Assembly: GCA_030746555.1 (NCBI GenBank)
Contig: JASLMK010000084.1
Location: forward strand, 1 to 32,065
Length of the DNA: 32,065 bases
Origin: Planctomycetota bacterium
GTDB taxonomy: Bacteria; Planctomycetota; UBA1135; GCA-002686595
Reading direction: 5' to 3'
Shown: positions 23,598 through 30,830 of the stretch, piece after piece
How positions within the stretch are numbered: the first letter of the stretch is position 1
Layout: each line of letters starts with the position of its first letter
Made by a program: the position numbers and the translations under genes
Notes under the pieces: generated by a model
Databases searched by the model: none
Told to the model about the DNA's origin: nothing
The model's input: the letters and a program-made list of their open reading frames with translations, nothing else

Positions 23598-25193
23598 TCA
23601 GAGCGAGAGCCTGCGGCGCGCCTCGCGAGCGAGGATCTCCCCACCGAGGCGGTTGCCCCGCGCGTTCCAGTGCGAATCCCGGAAGTGATAGAGGTGGCGG
23701 CGCCCGTCATCGAGGGGCTCGACGGCGAGGAACTCCCCCAACAGGTCGATGACGCCAAGGCCGAGTTCCTCCGCCCAACCGGTGATGACGCGCTGAGGCA
23801 GAAGGCGGTCCAAGGTGTCCGGAGCCCCCGCGCTGACCATTCTCCAGACCGCATCCTCCACCTGGAACTCGTCGGGGATCAGCAGGAAGACCAGGGGGGT
23901 GTCCCCCGCCGCTTCTGCCATGGCCGCCATGGAATTGCGCAGGCCGGTGTCGAACGGGCGGGCGGTGTCGCAGATCAGGTGCGCACGCCCTCTCTCGAGC
24001 TCCTCGAAGCCACTGATCGAGAAGGTCGGGCGCTCCAGGCTCACGTCGGCGGTCCAGGGGAACTCCGCCGCGACTTCGGCGAGAGTGTCGACAACACCCT
24101 CGATGCCGGCGTGCTCGTCCTGCACGTGCCCCGCGCCCGCTCCCTCTCCCGCGGCCCGCTCGCGCTCGGCCGCGAGGCGGCGCAGGCGCGTGATCAGGCG
24201 CGCCGTGTACAGATGGTCGCGGTCCAGGGCCCAGCGTCCCGCCATGTGACGCCGCTTGGGGTCGGCGCAATAGATGTCGTTGCCGACGAAGAGGCAGACG
24301 ACGATGAGGTCGGGCTGCATGGCGAGCGCCTCCTCGGACAACAGGTAGAGGTACTCCGCCGGCCCGATTCCCGGAGAGCCCATGTTGTAGACCATCACGC
24401 CCTCGTCCTCGAGTTCGCGCTCGGCGACCGAGGTGAAGTGCAAGGGGAAGGGAACGACGCCCGTGCTGTAGGAGTCGGCGATCGTGATGACGAGTCGCTG
24501 CCCCTCCTCGCGCCCGTTGTAGTCCTCATCCAGGTCGCCGCGGGCGTTGGCGGGGAAGCCGAAGCGCAGGGCCCCCGGCCTGAGGCGCTTGCCCGCAACG
24601 CGGTTCCCCGCGGCCGTGTCGGCGCCGGCGAGGATCTGTGTCGGCCGGACCGCTGCGAAGGCGCGCAGGCCGACTTCACCGAGGACGAGCGCGACGCACA
24701 GGCTGGTCAGGAGCAGGTCGAGCGGCCGCAGGAGTCGGGCCGCGGCCGGAGAGAGGACCTGTCCGCCGACGACGATCACCAGGGCCAGGGCGCCGGCCGC
24801 GAGTCCGGCCACCATCAGGGTGTTGAGGGGTTGGTACGGCTGGAGGCGCACGGCGTTGAACACCAGGAAACCCACGAGCGCACAGAATGCGAAGCGCCAC
24901 AGGCCGGGGCCCGCGCGGGCTACGGCCCCGCGGCCCACGCCCACGAGCTGCAGACCGACCGCTCCCACGCCGACAGCGGCGCAGAGGTACAGGGCCCAGA
25001 GGACGCGCCCCAAGGGCATCTCGAACTCGCGCTCCAGGCCCGCGGCGTAGAAGACCGTGCTCCGCAGGGCGAGGAGCGACAGGGTCGCGCAGGCGGCGAG
25101 GATCGCGATCCTGATGAGCACCCCAGCCCGAGGGGAACCCGGGCGCGGCCCACCGCCCTCAGCGGTCTCCCCGTCTCTTCCTACCAGGGCCAC
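23598..25193 (-). CDS. Membrane protein with C-terminal SGNH-hydrolase-like domain
   Basis: The 531-residue protein has about five N-terminal membrane helices (25-180) and a C-terminal domain with SGNH features: IADSYSTG (nucleophile S241), a VGNDI block near residue 306 and DSHWNARGN (D506, H508). This architecture suggests acyl transfer or removal on an envelope polymer or lipid; the substrate is unknown. GTG 25193 is the longest start; GTG 25121 (VLIRIAILAAC) just before the first helix is an equally likely start. It is the last gene of the hpt-RluA-truD run. With the long start it overlaps truD by 35 bases. Confidence 0.8.
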   Translation of the reverse strand: MALVGRDGETAEGGGPRPGSPRAGVLIRIAILAACATLSLLALRSTVFYAAGLEREFEMPLGRVLWALYLCAAVGVGAVGLQLVGVGRGAVARAGPGLWRFAFCALVGFLVFNAVRLQPYQPLNTLMVAGLAAGALALVIVVGGQVLSPAAARLLRPLDLLLTSLCVALVLGEVGLRAFAAVRPTQILAGADTAAGNRVAGKRLRPGALRFGFPANARGDLDEDYNGREEGQRLVITIADSYSTGVVPFPLHFTSVAERELEDEGVMVYNMGSPGIGPAEYLYLLSEEALAMQPDLIVVCLFVGNDIYCADPKRRHMAGRWALDRDHLYTARLITRLRRLAAERERAAGEGAGAGHVQDEHAGIEGVVDTLAEVAAEFPWTADVSLERPTFSISGFEELERGRAHLICDTARPFDTGLRNSMAAMAEAAGDTPLVFLLIPDEFQVEDAVWRMVSAGAPDTLDRLLPQRVITGWAEELGLGVIDLLGEFLAVEPLDDGRRHLYHFRDSHWNARGNRLGGEILAREARRRLSL

Positions 25194-26658
25194 GCCGGAT
25201 CATAGCACCCGTCCCCTCCCCGCCCCCAGGGCGGCGATGGCCGCCGCCACCGCCTTGGCTCCTGCGATCATCGCCGTCCCGCCGGCGCCCGCCGCGTCGG
25301 CCGTCCCCGGCTCCGGGTCCGCCCCCACCGCCACCGGGGTGTCGTCGACCGCGGCGACCGCCGCTCTCGCGACGCTGGCCGCGGCTCTCACGGTCGTCCT
25401 GCCCGCGTCTGCGCGCGTCGCTCCCGCCGCCAGTGCCCCGTGCGCACCGATCGAGCAGGTGCGGTCGTGCGAGCGCCCGCGGATCCACGCGCCGATGCGG
25501 AGCGGTCAGGCGCCGCACGGCCATCGTGGCGTACGAGCCGCGGCCTAGCTCGAACTCGAGCAGGGCACTGGCCTTGCGGCCTCGATCCACGGCGCGCTCG
25601 GGAGCCCGGACGCGCAGGTGCCGCGGGCGAAGCCACAGGGCGCGCGGCTCACCCTTCAGGCGCATGCCCGGCAGGTCGAGCCGCAGCTGATCGGCCACCA
25701 TCCCCTCGCCGGCGAGCACGTCCTCCAGCAAGGCCCGCGCCGGCCCGGCGGGGACGTTTTCCAGGCCCGGCCCGGGCAAGGGGAAGGTCTCCTCGGTTGT
25801 CGCATCGGCGACGGCTCCGGTCGGGAACACCAGGGGACCGTCGATCCCATCGGCGACGAAGGCGTCACCCGCCGCGCAGCGCTCGAACACCCAACGCGCC
25901 ACGGCCCGGTTCCACAGGGCCGACTGGAACGCGTACAGATGGATCAGGCGGACGCGCGTCGAGACGTGGCGGAAGGCGCCGGCGAAGTCCTCGGGGTGGC
26001 GCTTGAGGTGCGCGAACAGCGAGTGGTGAGCGCCGAACTTCCCGGCGACGTCGCGGCAGGCCGACCAATCCCCCCAGCCCTCGTCCAAGGCGTGCTTGAA
26101 GGCCGCCGTCCGACGGTCGTCGCGGGGCGAGCGCGCGGCGAGGAGGGAGCGCAGGGCCCGCTCGTTCCTGCCGAGCATCAGGTCCTTGGCGATCCAGCCC
26201 TGCCCGTGGCGGAGGTTCCCGAAGCGTTGCTCGTCGAAGTAGTTGGGCAGCCCGACGCGGGTCACCGCGGGCACCTGCGCCTTGAGGTGATCGACCTCGG
26301 CGTGCCCGAGGTCCCGCACACGAATCCGGAAGCCGTTTCCCAAGCTGTGGCGAGCCGCGAGGGGTTCGGAGGCGAAGCCCACCGAACGCACCGAGAACTC
26401 GGGACGGTCGATGCGCACGCTGCGACCGCCCTGAACGCTCATGTGCTGGCTCGTGACACCCTGGCGGTCCTTCAGACCTGCGACGCTCACCGCGCGGGCC
26501 TCGATGCCGCAGGCGTCAGCCAAGAGGGAGGCTGCCTCCAAGGTGGTCAGCTTGCGCTTGGTCACCAGATAGACGCGGTGTCTGCCCGTCCGCCGAACGA
26601 ATTCGGGGTCGAGAAGCTCGCGGACGCGAAAGTCCCCGGGTGAGTGCTTGAGCTTCAT
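25159..26658 (-). CDS. truD: tRNA pseudouridine(13) synthase TruD with an abnormal C-terminal tail
   Basis: TruD converts U13 of tRNA to pseudouridine. The catalytic motif AGLKDRQGVTSQ contains D64. NYFDEQRFGN and FELGRGSYATM are also family-typical, the latter normally close to the C-terminus. The open frame continues about 115 residues beyond it (from about residue 384) as an Arg/Gly/Asp-rich tail, for a total of 499 against a usual 340-400. Codon-position GC in the tail favours another frame (25200-25505), so the tail may come from a frameshift near 25508. ATG 26658 overlaps the RluA-type stop (ATGA), implying translational coupling. Confidence 0.9.
   Translation of the reverse strand: MKLKHSPGDFRVRELLDPEFVRRTGRHRVYLVTKRKLTTLEAASLLADACGIEARAVSVAGLKDRQGVTSQHMSVQGGRSVRIDRPEFSVRSVGFASEPLAARHSLGNGFRIRVRDLGHAEVDHLKAQVPAVTRVGLPNYFDEQRFGNLRHGQGWIAKDLMLGRNERALRSLLAARSPRDDRRTAAFKHALDEGWGDWSACRDVAGKFGAHHSLFAHLKRHPEDFAGAFRHVSTRVRLIHLYAFQSALWNRAVARWVFERCAAGDAFVADGIDGPLVFPTGAVADATTEETFPLPGPGLENVPAGPARALLEDVLAGEGMVADQLRLDLPGMRLKGEPRALWLRPRHLRVRAPERAVDRGRKASALLEFELGRGSYATMAVRRLTAPHRRVDPRALARPHLLDRCARGTGGGSDARRRGQDDRESRGQRRESGGRRGRRHPGGGGGGPGAGDGRRGGRRRDGDDRRSQGGGGGHRRPGGGEGTGAMIRRGPGRKRRGDR
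25200..25505 (-). other. Alternative frame with coding-like composition inside the truD tail
   Basis: After a TGA at 25506-25508, the frame one base off truD stays open for 101 codons and ends in RGRVL. Its third codon positions in a sampled stretch (25321-25380) are nearly all G/C while the truD frame there is much poorer, the reverse of what a real truD tail should show. The only usual start is GTG 25391. It could be the remains of a separate Ala-rich small gene, or indicate an indel in truD. The family is not recognised. Confidence 0.3.
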
Positions 26659-27674
26659 GGTCTGGGGGGCCGGACCTTGGCGAGCTGCTTCTCCAGCCGC
26701 AGCCAATCCGCAGGCAGGGGTGCTTCGACCTCGCAGCGCTCTCCCGTGGAGGTTGGGAACCGCAGGCCGGCGGCGTGGAGGGTCAGGCGGTCGATGAGGG
26801 GGGTCTCGGGGCGGCCGCGCTTGGGCCGATAGCCGCGCTTGAGCTCTGAGAGGAACAGCTTGTCGCGGTGACCGTACTGGGGATCGACCGCCAGGGGAAA
26901 CCCGCGGCCTGCGAGGTGGACTCTGATCTGGTGGGTGCGCCCGGTGAGCGGTTCGCAGGCGAGGAGCGTGAACCCGCGGTAGCGGCGCTCGACGCGCACT
27001 CGCGTGCGAGCTTGCTTGCCCTCCGGGGCGAGGCGCATGCGCCCCGAGCGGCGCCGGTCGGGTGCGATCGCCGCGTCGATCGTCTCGGTCTCTCCATCGA
27101 CGAGGGCGACCTCCCCCTCCACGAGGGCGAGGTAGCGCTTCTCGATCCGCTGCCCCTCGAAGTCCTCGCGCAGTCGCCGCTCGCTCTCGATGTGCTTGGC
27201 GACGAGCACGGCTCCGCTGGTCCCCTTGTCGATGCGGTGCACGAGGCGCGGTCGGAACTCCAGCCCCGCCGTCGGCGCGCTCGCTTCGGCGGGTGCGAGG
27301 TCAGAGCGCTCGCAGGCGAGGTCCAACAGGTCCCCCGACAGGCAGGCCAGGGTCCGCTCCCACCGCTCGGGTTCGACGGCCAGCCCCGAGGGCTTGTCGA
27401 TCACCAAGACGTCGTCGTCCTCGTAGAGCACGCTCGGCGAGACACCCGATCCCACCGGCCTCTGGGGCGCGTCCTCCTCGGCGATGTCGAGGGAGACGAC
27501 CTGATCGGTCCGCAGGCGTTGGGAGACAGCGGCGGGGTTGCCGTCGACGAGCACATTGCCCGCGCGCACCTGGTCGCGTAGGAACCCCTTGTTGAGGAGC
27601 GGAAACAACAGACACAACAGCTCGTCGAGCTCGATGCCCCCGCGCTCACGGGGCACGACGATGTGCTGGCTCAT
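26655..27674 (-). CDS. RluA-family RNA pseudouridine synthase with S4 domain
   Basis: The 339-residue enzyme isomerises uridine in rRNA or tRNA. An S4-like RNA-binding segment (about 14-65, DELLCLLFPLLNKGF, then VLVDGNPA) precedes the catalytic domain: VLVIDKPSGLAVEP (89-102), LVHRIDKGTSG with D149, and PLTGRTHQIRVHLA. The family is clear, but the target (RluC/RluD-like or other) cannot be decided. ATG 27674 is chosen where the S4 region begins; the frame is open 24 nt further. Its TGA overlaps the truD ATG. It follows hpt by 30 bp. Confidence 0.9.
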   Translation of the reverse strand: MSQHIVVPRERGGIELDELLCLLFPLLNKGFLRDQVRAGNVLVDGNPAAVSQRLRTDQVVSLDIAEEDAPQRPVGSGVSPSVLYEDDDVLVIDKPSGLAVEPERWERTLACLSGDLLDLACERSDLAPAEASAPTAGLEFRPRLVHRIDKGTSGAVLVAKHIESERRLREDFEGQRIEKRYLALVEGEVALVDGETETIDAAIAPDRRRSGRMRLAPEGKQARTRVRVERRYRGFTLLACEPLTGRTHQIRVHLAGRGFPLAVDPQYGHRDKLFLSELKRGYRPKRGRPETPLIDRLTLHAAGLRFPTSTGERCEVEAPLPADWLRLEKQLAKVRPPRP

Positions 27675-27704
27675 CGCGCGAGCTCCGTTACTGGGCACCG
27701 TCGG

Positions 27705-28247
27705 TCAGGACGTCGCCAGCGCGGCCTGGTGCAGGGCCCCGACGAAGGGGAGGTTGCGATACCGGCCGGCGTAGTCGAGGCCGTAACCGACGACGAACAG
27801 GTCTTCGACCTCGAAGCAGCGGAAGTCGGCCTCGAAATCGACCTGACGGCGGGCGGGCTTGTCGAGGAACACGCAGGTGCTGACCTCGGCCGCCCCGCGC
27901 TCGGCGAGAGCGGCGCTCAGGCGATTGAGGGTGTTCCCCGTGTCCAGGATGTCGTCCACCAGGAGGAGGTTACGCCCCTCGATCTCCTGGTTGGTGGGCA
28001 GGAAGTTGAGCTTCAGCTCCCCCGCCTCGGTCCCGTCTCCGTAGCTAGAGGCGGAGACGAAGGCCAGCTCGAGGGGGATCGGGATGCGCCGGATGAGGTC
28101 GGAGGAGAAGATGCAGGCCCCCTTGAGGACGGAGACCACCGTGAAGTCCCGACCGCGATAGGCCTCGGTGACCGAGGCCGCGACGCGGTCGATGCCGGCG
28201 ACGATCTCGCTCTCGGTGAACAGGACGCTCTCGATGTCTTCGTGCAC
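27705..28247 (-). CDS. hpt: Hypoxanthine phosphoribosyltransferase
   Basis: The 180-residue enzyme makes IMP or GMP from hypoxanthine or guanine and PRPP. The PRPP-binding motif LLLVDDILDTGNTL lies at 95-108, SVLKGACIFSSDL at 39-51 and SASSYGDGTEAGE, with the flexible loop, at 65-77. DYAGRYRNLPFVG closes the family pattern. GTG 28247 (HEDIESVLFTESEI) matches usual N-termini; the upstream in-frame stretch is not family-like. It heads a minus-strand run with RluA-type, truD and SGNH genes, giving purine salvage next to RNA modification. Confidence 0.93.
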   Translation of the reverse strand: MHEDIESVLFTESEIVAGIDRVAASVTEAYRGRDFTVVSVLKGACIFSSDLIRRIPIPLELAFVSASSYGDGTEAGELKLNFLPTNQEIEGRNLLLVDDILDTGNTLNRLSAALAERGAAEVSTCVFLDKPARRQVDFEADFRCFEVEDLFVVGYGLDYAGRYRNLPFVGALHQAALATS

Positions 28248-28643
28248 TGGATCCGAGGGTTGGGCGGGGCGCGGAACGCGGAACGGGGAACCCCGGAGCA
28301 TATCAGGTGCCCCCGCCGGCGCCCACCGTGGACCCTGGACTGCACCCCGGCGGAGCCCCCGCGGCGGCACGGAGGCGGCCTGGGGGACGCCACGCCCGAT
28401 CGACGAGCCTGAGGGTTGGCCCGGGCCCGCGGCGTGCCATCGCCCCACTGCACCAATCCAGAGGCCCTGGCAGGCCGAAAGATCAACCACAGTCCCGCAA
28501 TGTTGGATATACTCGGCACTTGGATATACTCGGCACGCCGCAGGTCAAGGATGAGATGCGTCCGGGCATTGCATCTGAAAGTCCAATCGAAACGTCCATC
28601 ACCAGGTGGCTTGAGGTCGCCGAGGTTTTGCATACAGCGCTCC
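28248..28643. other. Divergent intergenic region with a tandem repeat
   Basis: No gene is supported in these 396 bases between hpt (minus) and the small basic protein gene (plus). The right half is less GC-rich than its surroundings and holds the 17-bp tandem repeat at 28503-28536. GCGGAAC also occurs twice near 28272-28285. Short open frames here look non-coding. Confidence 0.6.
28503..28536 (+). repeat. Perfect 17-bp tandem duplication, possible promoter or operator
   Basis: TTGGATATACTCGGCAC occurs twice with no gap. The arrangement puts TTGGAT of unit 1 (28503-28508) 16 bp before TATACT of unit 2 (28525-28530), a plausible sigma-70-like pair, 108 bp upstream of ATG 28644. A repressor site duplicated by slippage is another reading. 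Confidence 0.45.
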
Positions 28644-28964
28644 ATGGCCAAGAGGAAGTACAACCGACGCACGGATGAGCAGTTGATCGAGGATCTGCAG
28701 AGCAAGATCCAAAAGGTCCAGGAACGACTCGAATCCAAGCAGCGCAAGGACTCGCCCGTGCTGAAGAAGCTCAAGCACATCGAGTCCACCTTGCGCAAGT
28801 TCGCCGAACTCTCCCTCGATCACGACCGGCCGGACCTGGCCAACATGGTCACCGCGTTCCTGGCCGGCCTGCGCAGGGCAGCCGAAGAGGGCGGAACGCC
28901 CGCCCCCCCTCGTCGCTCGGTCTCGCGCACGGACGTCGAAACCAACGTCGACGTCGACGCGTAG
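28644..28964 (+). CDS. Small basic coiled-coil protein, unknown
   Basis: The 106-residue protein starts MAKRKYNRRTDEQLIEDLQS and continues as a Lys/Arg/Glu-rich helix likely to form a coiled coil (about 10-60, ending around KDSPVLKKLKHIESTLRKF). A second helix follows (DHDRPDLANMVTAFLAGLRRA), then a Pro/Ser/Asp tail. The basic N-terminus with coiled coil recalls small putative DNA- or RNA-binding proteins, but no named family is claimed. ATG 28644 is preceded by a long leader with the tandem repeat at 28503. It converges with the beta-propeller-like gene, leaving 25 bp. Confidence 0.75.
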   Translation: MAKRKYNRRTDEQLIEDLQSKIQKVQERLESKQRKDSPVLKKLKHIESTLRKFAELSLDHDRPDLANMVTAFLAGLRRAAEEGGTPAPPRRSVSRTDVETNVDVDA

Positions 28965-28989
28965 CCTCCACTGCGGACGGTCCCGCCGC

Positions 28990-29952
28990 TCACTCGGCGG
29001 CAGACGCGACGCCCCGCGTGGAGTTGCACTCCACGACGACCGCACCGACGAGGAACCCGAACCCTCCCTGGCCGCGATGGAGGCGCCCTGCGCCGTCGAC
29101 GCGCAAGACCGCTCCGGGGGCCAGCAACCACAGGCCGCCGTCACCCGTCACCGGCCCGGCGACCAGACCCGCCATCGGGAGGGGTCCGATGTCCCGCTCC
29201 AGCCGGCCGTCGGGACCGAATCTCAGGGCCCGCGGCTTGCGCCCTCCCACCACCCACGCCGAGTCCGCCCCCGCCGCGGCCGCCAGGGTTGCCTCCTCGA
29301 GGCCCGTCGGGGCGACCCACCGGACGCCCAGGTCTTCTGAGAGGTGCACGAGGCGAGTCCCCTCTTTGCCGACCAAGGCCCACCAGGTGGAACGCGGCCC
29401 CGCGGCCACGGCCCGGACGTCTCCACTGCCGAGGCGAGCCCGGCGGCCGCCGCGGCGATCGAGCAGGATGAGGCCGCCGCGTCGGGTCCCCACGAGGGTG
29501 CGGTCACCGCTCGCGGCGATGCAGATCCCACCGCGCACGCGGCCCACGAGTCGCGACGCGCCGTCGGTCCCCAACGCGCGGACCTCCGCGTGCCGCGCGC
29601 CCTCCACGAGTACCAAGGCCCGACCGTCCGCTGCCGCCAGCCCGAGGGGCCGACCGGCGAGGGGAACCTCGAGGCCGGTGCGCGCCAGGATCAGGCCGTG
29701 GGGGCCGCACGGGCCGTTGCCCCGATTGACCACGCACCACAGCTCCCCGTCCGGGCCGGCCGCGAGGGCGACCGGCCGGGTGAGGTCTGCGCACCGCGAG
29801 ACGAAGAGGTCGCGGTCCAGCCCGACGAGACGACCCTCTCCCCTGTCCGCGATCCACAGGCGGGGCTCTCCCGGTCCGGGCCGCTCCTCACCGGAGACAG
29901 CGCCCGCCATCCACAGGGCGACGGCCCCCGCGGTCCCGGCGCCGAAGGCCAT
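28990..29952 (-). CDS. Membrane-anchored or exported beta-propeller-like (NHL/SMP-30-type) protein
   Basis: The 320-residue product has an N-terminal hydrophobic helix (about 2-18) and then repeating beta-strand units of the NHL/SMP-30 style: LWIADRGEGRLVGLDR, PVALAAGPDGELWCVVNRG, PLGLAAADGRALVLVEG, TRRGGLILLDRRGG, SAWVVGGRKPRALRFGPDG and GLWLLAPGAVLRVDGAG. Five to six blades are suggested. The ligand is unknown. ATG 29952 is chosen since the anchor begins there, with GGGAGGG about 12 nt upstream. It is the last gene of the Sco operon, 94 bp after the Sec-alkyltransferase stop. Confidence 0.7.
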   Translation of the reverse strand: MAFGAGTAGAVALWMAGAVSGEERPGPGEPRLWIADRGEGRLVGLDRDLFVSRCADLTRPVALAAGPDGELWCVVNRGNGPCGPHGLILARTGLEVPLAGRPLGLAAADGRALVLVEGARHAEVRALGTDGASRLVGRVRGGICIAASGDRTLVGTRRGGLILLDRRGGRRARLGSGDVRAVAAGPRSTWWALVGKEGTRLVHLSEDLGVRWVAPTGLEEATLAAAAGADSAWVVGGRKPRALRFGPDGRLERDIGPLPMAGLVAGPVTGDGGLWLLAPGAVLRVDGAGRLHRGQGGFGFLVGAVVVECNSTRGVASAAE

Positions 29953-30046
29953 CAGGCGCGCCGGTCCCTCCCAACTCGCCCGGAGCGTCGCCACGCCCGC
30001 CGGACCGCGCCAGGCGTGCGCGGTGGCGCGGGGAGGCCCGGATTCC

Positions 30047-30562
30047 TCAGAGGCCCTCGTGGGCCAGCAGGCGTTCCTTGAGCGCCAGGCCACCGGTGAA
30101 GCCGCCGAGCCCGTCGGCGGCCACGACCCGGTGTCACGGCACGACCCACGACACGGGGTTCGCGCCGTTGGCCCCTCCCACGGCGCGGCTCGCCCCCCCC
30201 CGTCCGATCCTCCGGGCCAGTTCGCCGTAGGTGCGCGTCTTGCCGAAGGGGATCCGCTGCAGCTCCGCCCACACCGTGCGTTGGAACTGGGTCCCGCGTA
30301 GGTCGAGGGGCAGATCGAAGACCTGTCGCCGGCCCGCGGCCACCTCGCGCAGCTGCTCCGCGGCACTCCGCAGGAGTCCGTCGCCCGCATCCCCGCTCGG
30401 ACGCTGGCGCTCCATCCACTCCGCCAGGCCCCGCTCCGCCCGATCCGAGGTCAAGGCGAGGAAGCAAACGCCCACCTCGGTCACGGCCACCAGGGGCGTG
30501 AACAGATCCGTCTCCACCCACATGGAGCGGACGGACCGCGAACTCGGCGGCGCGTCAATCAC
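30047..30562 (-). CDS. ogt: O6-alkylguanine-DNA alkyltransferase with Sec as the acceptor residue (Sec143)
   Basis: Read through TGA 30134-30136, this is a 171-residue methylated-DNA--protein-cysteine methyltransferase. The C-terminal DNA-binding domain is complete: FQRTVWAELQRIPFGKTRTY, then ELARRIG, the ANPVSWVVP strand, and UHRVVAADGLGGFTGGLALK through RLLAHEGL. In the family PCHRV carries the acceptor Cys; here it is PUHRV. The 28 codons after UGA match family expectation and end in TGA. A perfect 8-bp hairpin follows the UGA. GTG 30562 is chosen: GGGGAGG lies 5 nt before it and it overlaps the upstream gene by 8 nt; ATG 30523 is the alternative. The enzyme would repair O6-alkylguanine in a single turnover. 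Confidence 0.85.
30101..30121 (-). promoter_or_regulatory. Predicted bacterial SECIS of the alkyltransferase gene
   Basis: A perfect 8-bp stem (GCCGCCGA/UCGGCGGC) starts 13 nt after the UGA with loop CGGGC at nt 21-25, G at its second position. Position and loop fit known bacterial SECIS rules. GC-rich DNA makes hairpins easily, so the conserved frame carries more weight. Confidence 0.65.
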
Positions 30563-30818
30563 CCTCGCCTCCCCCAGCGCGCAGCCGGGCGACGCGGTAG
30601 CTGTTCCAGATCGCCAGAGCGAAGGCGCTGGGGATCAGGACCACGACCGAGAGGAGCAGCAGGATCGAGTAGTTCAAGCCGTCGGAGAACCCGCTGTTCT
30701 GGGCGGCGACCGCCTCCCGGCAGCTCTCTCACGTGCTGCCAGCCGGTGCCAGCCAACAGAGGGCGAAGGCGCCTAGCAACAGGCGGATCGCTGCGGTTCG
30801 GGCGGCGCACGGTGTCAT
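30555..30818 (-). CDS. Small exported membrane selenoprotein with UxxC motif (Sec30)
   Basis: Read through TGA 30729-30731, the product has 87 residues: a signal peptide (about 1-28, LLLGAFALCWLAPAGS), then T-U-E-S-C-R-E-A, a short linker SGFSDGLNYSI, one membrane helix (about 49-70, LLLLSVVVLIPSAFALAIW) and a basic tail (NSYRVARLRAGG). Sec30 and C33 form a UxxC pair placed outside the membrane. Small CxxC membrane proteins of similar build occur near cytochrome oxidase assembly genes in related bacteria (recollection, unverified). Starting 12 bp after the Sco-DUF420 stop, it may reduce Sco or CuA thiols; that is inference. ATG 30818 starts the signal peptide. Confidence 0.75.
30699..30723 (-). 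promoter_or_regulatory. Predicted bacterial SECIS of the small membrane selenoprotein
   Basis: GGCGG/CCGCC pair at nt 15-27 after the UGA around a UCG loop (nt 20-22), extended below by CUG/CAG with bulges. The loop position fits. G comes third in the 3-nt loop, or first if the closing pair opens, so this is the weakest of the three. Confidence 0.5.
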
Positions 30819-30830
30819 GGCCGGACCATC

